This document shows positions 51,164 to 59,994 of a stretch of DNA of 64,000 nucleotides, piece by piece. Origin of the DNA: Halobacterium rubrum (lineage in GTDB: Archaea; Halobacteriota; Halobacteria; Halobacteriales; Halobacteriaceae); assembly GCF_021729015.1 (NCBI RefSeq), contig NZ_JAJQQZ010000004.1:1-64000 (forward strand), given 5' to 3'. The notes under the pieces were generated by a model. That model saw only the letters and a program-made list of their open reading frames with translations, was not told the DNA's origin and made no database searches. Within the stretch, counting starts at the first letter, position 1; every line of letters begins with the position of its first letter. Made by a program: the position numbers and the translations under genes.

Positions 51164-51271
51164 CTGCCGCTCGCCGTTCTCCGTTTTCCCGGTCGGGCGC
51201 TTCTCCAAAACCCACTGGGGGTTGCCAGTCGTTGACACAGATTTATGCGGTGAGCCGGGGAATCGACTGGT

Positions 51272-52036
51272 ATGCCAGACACCTTCGCGGTCACCGGGAC
51301 GGCAGTCGTCACCGGGGCGTCCAGCGGCATCGGTCGGGCCGTGGCCGAGCGGTTCGCCGCCGACGGCGCCGACGTCGTGGTGTGTTCGCGCGAACAGGAC
51401 AACGTCGACCCCGTCGCCGAGGGCATCCGGGAGGCCGGTGGCAGCGCGCTCGCCGTCGAGTGCGACGTCACCGACCGGGACGCCGTCGACGCGCTCGTCG
51501 AGGCGACCGTCGAGGAGTTCGGCGGGCTGGACGTCCTCGTGAACAACGCCGGCGCGAGCTTCGTCGCGGGGTTCGACGACATCTCGCCGAACGGCTGGGA
51601 CACCATCATGGACGTCAACCTCGGCGGCACCTACCACTGCACGCACGCCGCCGCAGAACACCTGAAAGACGGCGGGGGTGCGGTCGTGAACGTCGCCAGC
51701 GTCGCCGGCCAGGAGGGCGCGCCGTACATGAGCCACTACGCCGCCGCGAAGGCCGCCATCATCAATCTCACGCGGACGCTCGCCATCGAGTGGGCGGGCG
51801 ACGACGTGCGCGTGAACTGCATCGCGCCCGGGTTCGTCGCGACGCCCGGCCTCGAGGCCCAGATGGGCGTCTCGGCCGATGACGTCGAGCGGGAGGACGT
51901 GGACCGACGCATCGGCGTCAGCGAGGAGATTGCCGACGCCGTCCGGTTCCTCGCGAGCCCGGCGGCGTCGTTCGTGGTGGGTGAGACGCTGACAGCTGGT
52001 GGCGTCCCGCAGGGCGAGGAGGTGCCGTCGCCGTGA
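51272..52036 (+). CDS. SDR-family oxidoreductase (FabG-like)
   Basis: 254 residues. NAD(P)-binding GASSGIG at ~18-24, NNAGASF, catalytic Ser in NVASVAGQEG and Tyr-Lys in SHYAAAKAAIINLT; the C-terminal VRFLASPAASFVVGETLTAGGV is the usual SDR tail. It reduces or oxidises a hydroxy/keto group, probably of an acyl-CoA given its neighbours. Stop overlaps the GTG start of the next gene (52033-52036). It is 108 bases downstream of the second acyl-CoA ligase; this gap includes GATTTATGCGG near 51240. Confidence 0.9.
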   Translation: MPDTFAVTGTAVVTGASSGIGRAVAERFAADGADVVVCSREQDNVDPVAEGIREAGGSALAVECDVTDRDAVDALVEATVEEFGGLDVLVNNAGASFVAGFDDISPNGWDTIMDVNLGGTYHCTHAAAEHLKDGGGAVVNVASVAGQEGAPYMSHYAAAKAAIINLTRTLAIEWAGDDVRVNCIAPGFVATPGLEAQMGVSADDVEREDVDRRIGVSEEIADAVRFLASPAASFVVGETLTAGGVPQGEEVPSP

Positions 52037-53037
52037 CCCGACACAGCGTCCACCTCCCGGTCGCCGCCCAGGAGTCCATCGGGGACTTCACCGGGATGGC
52101 CGAGCGCGCGGAAGCACTGGGCTACGACCGCGTCTGGTTCCCGGAGACGTGGGGCCGGGACGCCGCGACGACGCTCGCCGCCGTCGCCGAGCGTACCGAC
52201 GACGTCGGCATCGGGACGAGCATCGTGAACACGTACTCGCGGAGCCCCGCGCTGGTCGGTCAGACTGCCGCGACGCTCCAGGAGCTCTCGGATGGCCGGT
52301 TCCGCCTCGGCATGGGTCCCAGCGGCCCCGCCGTCATCCAGGGCTGGCACGGGCAGGACTTCGAGCGGCCGCTGCGCCGCACGCGCGAGTACGTCGAAAT
52401 CGTCCGGCAGGTGCTGTCGGGCGAGCAGGTCGACTACGACGGCGACATGATTCAGACGCGGGGCTTCCGGCTGCGCCAGGACCCGCCGGAGCCCGCGCCG
52501 GATATCGACGTGACCGGGATGGGGCCGAAGGCCGTCGAACTCGCCGGGCGGTTCGCCGACGGCTGGCACGCGCTCATGTTCACTGAGGACGGCCTGAGAG
52601 ACCGGCTGGACGACCTCCGGCGGGGCGCAGAGCTCGGCGACCGCGACGTCGACGACGTCCAGACGACGCTCGTGCTGCCGTGCTGCGCGCTCCCGGACGG
52701 CGACGCAGCGCGCGACCTGACCCGCCAGCACCTCGCGTTCTACGTCGGCGGGATGGGCGACTTCTACCGGGACGCCCTCTCCCGGCAGGGCCACGAGGAC
52801 GCCGCCGTCGCCATCCACGACGCCTGGCAGGACGGCGACCACGAGCGCGCAGTCGGCCTCGTCGACGACGACCTGCTCGACGCCCTCGCTGCGGCCGGCA
52901 CTCCCGGAGCAGTCCAGCAGCGCTTCGACGAGTTCGCTGCCATCGAGGGTCTGGACGCTATCGCTGTCTCGTTCCCGCGGGCCGCCGACCCCGAGGTGGT
53001 CGACGCGACTCTCGAGGCCGTCGCCCCAGACGCCTGA
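52033..53037 (+). CDS. F420-dependent LLM-class oxidoreductase
   Basis: 334 residues with a TIM-barrel of the luciferase-like/F420 family. FPETWGRDAATTLAAVAERT, DDVGIGTSIVNTYSRSP, LGMGPSGPAVIQGWHGQDFE and DVTGMGPKAVELAGRFADGW are typical (TIGR04024-like). The cofactor is presumably F420; the substrate may be a lipid-derived ketone or alcohol. GTG start overlaps the SDR stop. It is translated with SDR as a unit. 102 bases separate it from the next oxidoreductase gene. Confidence 0.86.
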   Translation: MTRHSVHLPVAAQESIGDFTGMAERAEALGYDRVWFPETWGRDAATTLAAVAERTDDVGIGTSIVNTYSRSPALVGQTAATLQELSDGRFRLGMGPSGPAVIQGWHGQDFERPLRRTREYVEIVRQVLSGEQVDYDGDMIQTRGFRLRQDPPEPAPDIDVTGMGPKAVELAGRFADGWHALMFTEDGLRDRLDDLRRGAELGDRDVDDVQTTLVLPCCALPDGDAARDLTRQHLAFYVGGMGDFYRDALSRQGHEDAAVAIHDAWQDGDHERAVGLVDDDLLDALAAAGTPGAVQQRFDEFAAIEGLDAIAVSFPRAADPEVVDATLEAVAPDA

Positions 53038-53139
53038 TCGGGTTTCTCGGGCCGCCTACCGGCCCGTGCTGCCGGGAACGACCAGTGCGTTGCCCGGGGT
53101 TTGCACTCCCTTTTCCGGACGGCCGCCGTACTACGGAGC

Positions 53140-54114
53140 GTGCTAGCAATCGAGGTCACCGAGTTCGGCGACGACAGCGTGCTCGAGGAAGTCGAACGCG
53201 ACAGGCCCGAACCCGGCCCCGGCGAGGTCCTGCTTGACGTCGAGGCGGTCGGCGTGAACTTCGCGGACGTGATGCAGCGCCGCGGCCACTACCACGGCGG
53301 GCCGGAGCCGCCCTACGTGCCCGGCATGGAGGCGGCCGGCACCGTCGAGGCGACCGGCGCGGGCGTCGAGGACCGCGAGGCCGGCGACCGGGTCGTCGCG
53401 ATGCTCGACGGCGGCGCCTACGCCGAGTACGCCACGGCGCCCGCACAGGCCCTGTTCGACGTGCCGGAGTCCATCTCGTTCGCGGAGGCCGCCGGGTTCC
53501 CCGTGCAGTTCCTCACCGCCTACCTCTGCCTCCACGACTGGGGCGAGCTCGACGAGGACGACGACGTGCTCGTGCAGGCTGCCGCGGGCGGCGTCGGTAC
53601 CGCAGCGACCCAGCTGGCGAGCCACCACGGCGCCGAGGTCTACGGCACCGCGAGCACGAGCGAGAAGCTCGAGCTCGCCGAGCGCCTGGGCTGTGACCAC
53701 CCCATCAACTACACGGAGACAGACTTCGCCGAGGAGACGGACGACCTGACCGACGGCGACGGTCTCGACCTGATTCTGGACGGCGTCGGCGGCGACACCT
53801 TCCGGGAGAGCGTCGACGCGCTCGCGCCATTCGGCACCATCGTCGCGTACGGCGCCGCCTCCGGGGAGCCCGGTACGGTGGACACGGCGACGCTGCTGTT
53901 CGGGAACAAGTCCGTCGAGGGCTTCCACCTCGGCCGCGCGACGCAGCTCGACCCCGAGCGCGTGTTCGCCGCCGTCCCCGAGCTCTCGGCGATGCTCGCG
54001 TCCGGCGACCTCGAAGTCGTCGTCGGGCAGACGTTCGCCCTCGCGGACGCCGCCGACGCCCACCGCGCGCTGGAGAACCGCGAGACGACCGGGAAGGTCG
54101 TCCTCGAGCCCTAG
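53140..54114 (+). CDS. Zinc-independent MDR quinone oxidoreductase
   Basis: 324 residues from GTG 53140 (VLAIEVTEFGDDSV). MDR features are VEAVGVNFADVMQRRG, PPYVPGMEAAGTV, and nucleotide site QAAAGGVGTAATQLA; zinc ligands are missing. NADPH:quinone oxidoreductase/QOR-like. The Pro-rich NAFADVMQRRG and GVGGDTFRESV motifs match QOR. It probably reduces enones or quinones from the same pathway as the genes upstream. A short AT-poor gap precedes a lipoprotein gene. Confidence 0.87.
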   Translation: MLAIEVTEFGDDSVLEEVERDRPEPGPGEVLLDVEAVGVNFADVMQRRGHYHGGPEPPYVPGMEAAGTVEATGAGVEDREAGDRVVAMLDGGAYAEYATAPAQALFDVPESISFAEAAGFPVQFLTAYLCLHDWGELDEDDDVLVQAAAGGVGTAATQLASHHGAEVYGTASTSEKLELAERLGCDHPINYTETDFAEETDDLTDGDGLDLILDGVGGDTFRESVDALAPFGTIVAYGAASGEPGTVDTATLLFGNKSVEGFHLGRATQLDPERVFAAVPELSAMLASGDLEVVVGQTFALADAADAHRALENRETTGKVVLEP

Positions 54115-54173
54115 GGCGAAGTCGCCGTTTGACTCACCCCCGCTCATTTACACCCGGGGGTGTAAGCTGACGT

Positions 54174-54530
54174 ATGGTAGACACGAGACGCGCGGCGCTC
54201 GCCGCCGCGGCAGTCGTCGCGCTCGTCGCCCTCGCTGGCTGCGGCGCGTTCACGTCCGGGACAGAGACGACCCTCTTGCTGGTGAACAACGACGAGACGA
54301 CCCACGACGTGACCGTGGAAGTGGTTGACGACGGCGACGTAGTCTTCGAGGAGCAGCAGTCCGTCGACCCCGAGACGGACAGCGAGTTCGGCGCCGTCGG
54401 CACGAACGGCGAGTCCACCGTCCGCGTCACCGTGGACGGCGAGACGACCGAACGCACCCACGAGTTCGGAGACGGCGGCACGCTGTCCATCGGCGTCCAG
54501 AACGACGGCTCGGTCATCGTCGACGGCTGA
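54174..54530 (+). CDS. Putative lipoprotein
   Basis: 118 residues with a lipoprotein-type signal: MVDTRRAALAAAAVVALVAL followed by AGCGAFTSG, where Cys 22 in LAGC is the lipidation site. The R-R near the start may make it Tat-dependent. The mature part is a small beta-sandwich (VNNDETTHDVTVEVVDDGDV). Function unknown. It overlaps no gene and converges with mptE. Confidence 0.75.
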   Translation: MVDTRRAALAAAAVVALVALAGCGAFTSGTETTLLLVNNDETTHDVTVEVVDDGDVVFEEQQSVDPETDSEFGAVGTNGESTVRVTVDGETTERTHEFGDGGTLSIGVQNDGSVIVDG

Positions 54531-54557
54531 CTCGGTCGCTCCTGCGCCGGTAGCCCG

Positions 54558-55235
54558 TCAGCTGACGGGGTCGATGGCGTCGCGTCGGCCGTCGAGGACG
54601 TCGAACTGTTCGTCGCGCAGGGATTCGAGCCAGTGCAGCAGGCGCTCGGCCCAGTCGAGTTTCCGTGCCTTCTCCTCGTCGACGTCCGGGTCGTCGAAGT
54701 CCCAGCCGGGGAAGACGAGTGACCCGGCGCCGACGTGGTTGGCGAGGAAGGCAGCCCGGTCGCCGTCGGTGAAGCCACCGAAGTTCTCGACCGGGCCGGC
54801 CGGTTCGGCCTGCGTCGTCCCGAGCACGTGCTCGGTGTCGAAGGTGGGAACGTGTTCGCGGACGGCATCAATGTTGTCTCCGTGAGCGTGCGCGGCCACC
54901 GGCGTCCCCTCCTCGGTGAGTCGGCGCGCTGTCTCCGGGTTCTTGTCTAGGTCCGTGACCATCACGTCGACGTCGACGCCCGCCTCGGCGAGCACGTCGA
55001 CCGCCGTCGACGCGGCGAACACGCTGTCGGCGGCCGCAGCCACGTCGGTCTCGTCGGCCAGCGTCGGCGCGCCACCGGCTATCGCGACACTCTCGCCGCT
55101 GCAGTCCAGTCGGCCGGTGTCGAAGCGCTCGACGTACTCGGCGAGCACGTCTCGCGCGCGCTCGTCGCCGGCGCGGTCGTACCCGAAGTCCGCGAGCACC
55201 GCCTCGTACACCGGCGCCCAGTCGTCGTACTCCAT
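54558..55235 (-). CDS. mptE: 6-hydroxymethyl-7,8-dihydropterin pyrophosphokinase MptE
   Basis: 225 residues from ATG 55235 (MEYDDWAPVYEAV). DUF115-type motifs DVDVMVTDLDKNPET and TPVAAHAHGDNIDAVREHV are clear, with FGGFTDGDRAAFLANHVGA later. Archaeal MptE transfers pyrophosphate to 6-hydroxymethylpterin in folate or methanopterin synthesis. The neighbour upstream on the same strand is folP, which uses its product. Gap between them is 131 bases. Confidence 0.88.
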   Translation of the reverse strand: MEYDDWAPVYEAVLADFGYDRAGDERARDVLAEYVERFDTGRLDCSGESVAIAGGAPTLADETDVAAAADSVFAASTAVDVLAEAGVDVDVMVTDLDKNPETARRLTEEGTPVAAHAHGDNIDAVREHVPTFDTEHVLGTTQAEPAGPVENFGGFTDGDRAAFLANHVGAGSLVFPGWDFDDPDVDEEKARKLDWAERLLHWLESLRDEQFDVLDGRRDAIDPVS

Positions 55236-55366
55236 AGCTGTCACTACGCGGCGTGAAATAGTGAGGATTCCGTGGTCCGAGCCGAGACACCCCGCAAAGT
55301 ACCCCTACCCGACGGGGGTCCGGCTTCCATCTCCGCGTTTTTCCGCCGTGGGTATAAGCTTTCCCG

Positions 55367-56482
55367 TTAGTTACCGGCTGCCCGCAGGGTGGCCGCGAGG
55401 GCCCCGAGCGCACCGTTCTCCCCCGAAAGAGCCCGGCCAGCCGCCCGAAGCGTCTCGGCGCTCCCCGCGACCAGCGCCGGGTCGCTGCCAGTGACGGTCA
55501 CGCCGGCGTCGGCGAGCGCCCCCCGGTCGTCGTCGTCGAGTCCCTCGACCTCGTAGGCGCGGGCGACGGCCGACGTCCCAGCAGACGGGTCGCCCGCCAG
55601 CCGGTCGACGTGGCGCTCGGCCTCGCCGACGGTGGTCACGTCCAGCTCCTCGATGCGGCCGTCGCTGGCGCGCTCCCGCGTGAACTCGTGGCCGACGAGC
55701 GCGGCGTCCCGGGTCTCGGCGACGTCGTGGGTCCGGATCACGTGTGCGCCGCGTTCGACGGCCATCGCCGTCGCCGCCAGCGAGACGGGCAGCGCCTCCT
55801 CGGTGTCCCTGCCGGCGAGTTCCCGGAGGAAGTTCTTCCGGTTGATCGAAACGAGGATGGGGTAGCCGTACCCCCGGAACTCCCGCAGCCGGTCGAACGT
55901 CTCGCGGTCGTCCGCGAGGGTCTTGGCCTCGCTCCAGCCGCCGAACGCCGGGTCGACGATGGTCTTGTCCGTGAAGCCGTTCAGAGAGAGAGCGTCGTAG
56001 ATGTTATCGACCTCCTCGACGGCGCCGGGGCGTTCGAGGTCCGGCGGGCTCGCCATCTTCGCGACGGCGACGTCGTGGGCCTCGCAGACCGCCGGCATCT
56101 CGGGGTCCGCGAACCCACACACGTCGTTGACCATGTCGAAGCCCTGCGAGAGCGCCTCGTCGGCGACCTCGCTGTACCGGGTCTCGATGGAGAACACGGC
56201 GTCGCCCTCGACGCGCTCGATGGTCTCGACGGCCGTCTGCAGGCGGTCGAGCTCCTGTTCCGCGGAGAGCACGTCGAAGTCCTTGTTCGCCGACTCGAGG
56301 CCGACGTCGACGATGTCGGCGCCCTGACCGACGAGCTCCTCGTCCACGTACGCTGCCGCCTCGTCGGGGTCGTCGTAGACGCTCGGGTCGTACGGCGACT
56401 CCTCGGAGACGTTCAGCACGCCCATGATGCGCGGCGGGTGGTCGTCGCCGATCGGCAGCCCGGCTGCGTCGACGGTTCGCAT
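55367..56482 (-). CDS. folP: Dihydropteroate synthase
   Basis: 371 residues from ATG 56482 (MRTVDAAGLPIG). IMGVLNVSEESPYDPSVYDD is the DHPS P-loop-like start; GADIVDVGLESANKDF, MVNDVCGFADPEMP, TIVDPAFGGWSEAKT and ILVSINRKNFLREL match the pterin and p-aminobenzoate sites. The Arg-Thr-His-Asp motif GAHVIRTHDVAET is at the end of the TIM barrel. A ~90-residue C-terminal tail is specific to haloarchaeal FolP. It forms a pathway pair with mptE. The long tail may be a separate domain of unknown function. Confidence 0.9.
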   Translation of the reverse strand: MRTVDAAGLPIGDDHPPRIMGVLNVSEESPYDPSVYDDPDEAAAYVDEELVGQGADIVDVGLESANKDFDVLSAEQELDRLQTAVETIERVEGDAVFSIETRYSEVADEALSQGFDMVNDVCGFADPEMPAVCEAHDVAVAKMASPPDLERPGAVEEVDNIYDALSLNGFTDKTIVDPAFGGWSEAKTLADDRETFDRLREFRGYGYPILVSINRKNFLRELAGRDTEEALPVSLAATAMAVERGAHVIRTHDVAETRDAALVGHEFTRERASDGRIEELDVTTVGEAERHVDRLAGDPSAGTSAVARAYEVEGLDDDDRGALADAGVTVTGSDPALVAGSAETLRAAGRALSGENGALGALAATLRAAGN

Positions 56483-56572
56483 ATCACCACAGGAGGGCGA
56501 CAGCCTCATAGGTCGTGTGGAACCGGCGCCGGCTTCGGGCGCCTTTTGTGCGTGCGCGGCCAATCTGGGGCC

Positions 56573-57148
56573 ATGACCAAGGTGAGCATCGGCCTCCGGG
56601 GGTGGCGCTTCGACGAGGACGAGGTGTTCGACGGGGAGGGCGGCTACCGGCCGCGCTCGGAGATGGACGACGACACCCGGGAGCGCCTCGAGCGGCTCCC
56701 GATGCTGCTGGACCAGCCCTGCGACGTCTGCTATCTTGGCGACGGTGACGCCGACGCCGAGCCGGCGGCCGTCTACGGCGAGCCGGGCGCCGAGGTGCTG
56801 GTGTGTGACGACCACGAGGCGACGTTCTACTACTGGTTCCTCGAGGCCGGCGGCGACGAGTACGAGGGGTCGCCGGACCTCCAGGACGCCTTCCACGAGT
56901 GGGTGGCGGCCGGGAACAGCGAGCCCGGCTGGTACGAGGGCCCCCAGCACGTCGAGACGGACCCCGAGAGCCTGCCCGACCCGGGTCCCGACACGTCGCA
57001 GGTCGAAGTGGGTGAGCCGGTGCCCGTGAACGTCGACCTGCCCGAGGACGAGCAAGCGGAGATCAACCTCATCGAGGCCGCCGAGTTCGAAGAGGACGTC
57101 GCCGACGACCTCGACCTCGACGCGGACTACCCGACCGGCGATGAGTAA
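56573..57148 (+). CDS. Conserved haloarchaeal protein, unknown function
   Basis: 191 residues, very acidic. CDVCYLGDGDADAEPAAVY and VLVCDDHEATFYYWFL give four Cys/His positions (C-x-x-C, C-x-x-H) that could bind zinc. The rest has no known motif. It overlaps the next gene by eight bases, so it may act with the methyltransferase or in RNA metabolism. It is divergent from folP across 90 bases. Confidence 0.72.
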   Translation: MTKVSIGLRGWRFDEDEVFDGEGGYRPRSEMDDDTRERLERLPMLLDQPCDVCYLGDGDADAEPAAVYGEPGAEVLVCDDHEATFYYWFLEAGGDEYEGSPDLQDAFHEWVAAGNSEPGWYEGPQHVETDPESLPDPGPDTSQVEVGEPVPVNVDLPEDEQAEINLIEAAEFEEDVADDLDLDADYPTGDE

Positions 57149-57884
57149 GCCCGCAGTCGCCATCGTGGACGCGGAGACGTCGGGGAACGTCGGCACCATC
57201 GCTCGCGCGATGAAGAACTTCGGGTTCGAGGACCTGCTGCTGGTCGACCCGCCGTACCTCGGCCGGGACTCCGAGGCGTACGGGTTCGCCGGGCACGCCC
57301 GCGAGGACATCCTCCCCGAGGCCCGCGAACTCTCCTTCGACGACCTCGTCTCGGAGTTCCACACGGTCGGGTTCACGGCCATCACGAACGAGGACGCCAC
57401 CAGCCACACGCGGTTCCCGTTCCGGACGCCAGCGGAACTCGGCGACAGCCTCCGCGACGTGGAGGCGCCGACCGCGCTCGTGTTCGGCCGGGAGCGCGTG
57501 GGCCTGACGAACGACGAGCTCGCCCGCATCGACGAAGTGGGTTCGATTCCCGCCAGCGCGGAGTACCCGGTGATGAATCTCGGGCAGGCGGCCACCGTCG
57601 CGCTGTACGAGCTCCGCGACCTCGCGATGAGCGAGACCCAGCTGCCGGACGTCGAGCGCCACCGCGCCGACGAGGCCGAGATCGAGCAGTTCTACGAGCA
57701 CGCAAGCGAGTTCCTCGACGCCGTCGACTACCCCGAGGAGAAACAGGCGAAGACGATGCGGATGCTCCGCCGGATGCTCGGCCGCACGCACCCGACGGGC
57801 CGCGAGATCAACACCGTCCACGGGCTGCTGCGCCGGGCCGAGAACCAGCTGCCGGGGGACGGCGACGGAGCAGGCGACGACTAG
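57141..57884 (+). CDS. SpoU-type RNA methyltransferase (TrmJ-like)
   Basis: 247 residues. SPOUT knot motifs: AIVDAETSGNVGTIARAMKN, LVFGRERVGLTNDELARIDE and YPVMNLGQAATVALYELRDL. This matches archaeal TrmJ, which 2'-O-methylates tRNA C32. The C-terminal ~70 residues are a helical extension with MRMLRRMLGRTHPTGREINT. It overlaps the previous gene, so translation is coupled. The Asn-Val-Gly-Thr in motif 1 is as in TrmH/TrmJ. Confidence 0.88.
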   Translation: MSKPAVAIVDAETSGNVGTIARAMKNFGFEDLLLVDPPYLGRDSEAYGFAGHAREDILPEARELSFDDLVSEFHTVGFTAITNEDATSHTRFPFRTPAELGDSLRDVEAPTALVFGRERVGLTNDELARIDEVGSIPASAEYPVMNLGQAATVALYELRDLAMSETQLPDVERHRADEAEIEQFYEHASEFLDAVDYPEEKQAKTMRMLRRMLGRTHPTGREINTVHGLLRRAENQLPGDGDGAGDD

Positions 57885-57887
57885 CCG

Positions 57888-58352
57888 TCAGTTTCCACCG
57901 GTCGACGGGTCGCGGCGGGCGTACAGCACGATGGGTTCCATGGTGAGCTTCGGCTCGCCGGCCTCGTTCTCGGTGGTCACGCGGGTGCGGACCGTGCCGC
58001 GGTCCGGCGTGCTCTCGGAGGGCGTCTTCTCTAGGACGTCGACGGTCACCGACAGCGTCTCGCCCGGGAACGTGGGGTTCGGCCACCGGAGCTCGTCGAC
58101 GCCGACGGCGCCGTAGCTGGCGGCCTCGGAGAAGTGGTTGTCGACGAGCAGCCGCATCGTCATCGCGGCCGTGTGCCAGCCGGAGGCCGCCAGCGCACCG
58201 AAGGCGGACTCCTCGCTGGCGCGCTCCGGGTCGGTGTGGAACCACTGCGGGTCGTACTCCTCGGCGAACGCGAGCACTTCGGCCTCGGTCACGTCGTAGC
58301 TGCCGAACGACTGCGTCTCGCCGACGGTCAGGTCCTCGAAGTAGACGGGCAC
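57888..58352 (-). CDS. MaoC-like dehydratase
   Basis: 154 residues of hotdog fold. The R-specific hydratase motif is represented by EYDPQWFHTDPERASE and GALAASGWHTAAMTMRLL (Asp and His). It hydrates enoyl-CoA to (R)-3-hydroxyacyl-CoA. It converges with the methyltransferase gene with three bases between stops. Next on the same strand upstream is an EamA exporter. Confidence 0.88.
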   Translation of the reverse strand: MPVYFEDLTVGETQSFGSYDVTEAEVLAFAEEYDPQWFHTDPERASEESAFGALAASGWHTAAMTMRLLVDNHFSEAASYGAVGVDELRWPNPTFPGETLSVTVDVLEKTPSESTPDRGTVRTRVTTENEAGEPKLTMEPIVLYARRDPSTGGN

Positions 58353-58413
58353 GCCAGCAGGTTCGCCGGGGGCGGCGTTAGCTGTTGTGCCAGCGGCGAC
58401 GCCGCCCGGGTGC

Positions 58414-59352
58414 TCACAGGCCGACCTCGTCGGCGGTGTCGCGGACGACGGTGCCGACGTAGTCGTGCTTGACGAGCGCGAACCCGGCGAAGATGACGGC
58501 GAAGCCGGCGAGCGCGCGGGGGGCGACGACGTCGCCGAGCAGCAGCCACGCGGCGGCGGCGGCGCCGACCGGCTCGAGGTAGGAGACGAGGTTGATTTCG
58601 GTGGCGCCGACGCGGTCCAGCAACACGAAGTACAGCAGGTAGCCGCCGGCGCCGGCTACCAGCGTGAGGTAGGCGAGGCTGGCGAGTGCGGTCGGCGTCC
58701 AGTCGACGGCGCCGATGGCCTCGCCGCGGGCCGCGGCGCCGACCCAGAGGACGAGCGAGCCAAGGAGCATGGCCCACGCCTCCATCGTCTCCATGGGGAG
58801 GCCGCCGCCGGGGAGTTTGCCGGTGAGGACGCCGCCGAGCGCGAAGCTCGCGGCGGCGAGGAACACGAGCAGGAGGCCGCCGAGGTGGACGCCGCCGGCA
58901 CCGCCGGGGTTGGCGACGACGACGACGCCGGCGATGCCGGCGAGGAGGCCGGCGGCCTGGGTGCCGTCGATGCTGGCGTTCTGGTAGAGTTTGCTCGCGA
59001 ACCCGGCGGTCAGAATCGGCGCGAGGCTGACGACGATGGCGGCGACGGCGCCGGAGACGTGACGTTCGCCCAGATAGAGGGCGCCGTGGTAGACGGCGAA
59101 CACGAAGACGCCGACGACGCTGACGGCGAACCACTCCCGGTGGCCGCGGGGCCGCCAGCGGTCGGTGGTGGCGGCTGCGTAGGCGAGGACGATGGCGCCG
59201 GCGACGGTGTACCGGAGCGCGGCGAACGACAGCGCGGGAATCTCGTGGAGGCCGATTTCGATGGCGACGAAGGAGGTCCCCCAGATGGCCGCGAGCAGCA
59301 CGAACAGCACGGCGGTGGGAGACGTCCCCAACGTGGGACGGTGGAAGCTCAT
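58414..59352 (-). CDS. EamA-family (DMT) exporter
   Basis: 312 residues from ATG 59352 (MSFHRPTLGTSPTAV). Ten hydrophobic helices in two EamA repeats: LAAIWGTSFVAIEIGLHEIP, VFVFAVYHGALYLGERHVSG and, in repeat two, VAGAGGYLLYFVLLDRVGAT followed by EINLVSYLEPVGAAAAAWLL. DMT exporters move amino acids or other small molecules. The divergent Lrp regulator 144 bases away may control it. Minus-strand TATA-like AGTCTAATATACTCC lies just upstream of the start (about 59366-59380). Confidence 0.9.
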   Translation of the reverse strand: MSFHRPTLGTSPTAVLFVLLAAIWGTSFVAIEIGLHEIPALSFAALRYTVAGAIVLAYAAATTDRWRPRGHREWFAVSVVGVFVFAVYHGALYLGERHVSGAVAAIVVSLAPILTAGFASKLYQNASIDGTQAAGLLAGIAGVVVVANPGGAGGVHLGGLLLVFLAAASFALGGVLTGKLPGGGLPMETMEAWAMLLGSLVLWVGAAARGEAIGAVDWTPTALASLAYLTLVAGAGGYLLYFVLLDRVGATEINLVSYLEPVGAAAAAWLLLGDVVAPRALAGFAVIFAGFALVKHDYVGTVVRDTADEVGL

Positions 59353-59496
59353 GGAAACTCCAAACAGGTCGGAGTATATTAGACTTATCTTCAAGACTTG
59401 TGTCTATACTGGTTTTTCACGTCAAATAAGTGGCTCTGTTTGGGCTTGCGTCGCACTCCCACAGGCTTTTGTCGGCGCTCACCGACCTGACGGACG

Positions 59497-59982
59497 ATGG
59501 ACGAACGCGACGTCACGCTCCTGAAAGCAATCGCCGACCTCGGGACAGGCAGCCCAGAGGCGCTCCACGAGGAGACGGACATCCCCGTCTCCACCATCCA
59601 CTACCGGCTGAACAACCTCCGCGACGACGGCGTCGTCACCAACGACCTCTACGACGTCGACCTCGACGCCGTCGGCCTCGACGTCACCGTCGTCCTCGAA
59701 GTCCTCACCAGCTACGAGGGCAGCTACGAGGACGTCGCCGACGACATCAGCGCCATCGAGGGCGTCACGCAGACGTTCTTCACGATGGGCGAGACGGACT
59801 TCGTGGTCGTCGCCCGGCTCCCGGACTCCGACGAGGTCGAGCGCCTCATCTCCGACTTCGAAGCGCTCGACCCCGTGGACAGGACCAACTCCACGTTCGT
59901 CATCGACCGCCAGAAAGACTCCCAGCGCGCCCTCGAGAGCTACAGCCTCGACAGCCTCCTCGAGGCGCTCGTCGACGAGTAG
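59497..59982 (+). CDS. Lrp/AsnC-family regulator
   Basis: 161 residues. N-terminal HTH (DVTLLKAIADLGTGSPEALH and ISTIHYRLNNLRDDGVV-like) followed by a RAM-type ligand domain (LEVLTSYEGSYEDVADDISA, GETDFVVVARLPDSDEVERL). It belongs to the haloarchaeal Lrp group and should respond to an amino acid. Divergent from the EamA exporter, its likely target; a MaoC gene lies beyond. The stop lies 12 bases before the gatE stop (convergent). Confidence 0.88.
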   Translation: MDERDVTLLKAIADLGTGSPEALHEETDIPVSTIHYRLNNLRDDGVVTNDLYDVDLDAVGLDVTVVLEVLTSYEGSYEDVADDISAIEGVTQTFFTMGETDFVVVARLPDSDEVERLISDFEALDPVDRTNSTFVIDRQKDSQRALESYSLDSLLEALVDE

Positions 59983-59994
59983 TCCCCGTCGCCC

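Noticed and set aside
48626-51736. Open frame of 1036 codons on the minus strand
   Set aside because: It is the shadow of the two acyl-CoA ligase genes; high GC at third positions keeps the antisense frame open. No domain is readable.
56483-57595. Extension of the folP frame to 742 codons
   Set aside because: The segment beyond 56482 is antisense to the zinc-Cys protein and the TrmJ-like gene; DHPS starts at MRTVDAAG.
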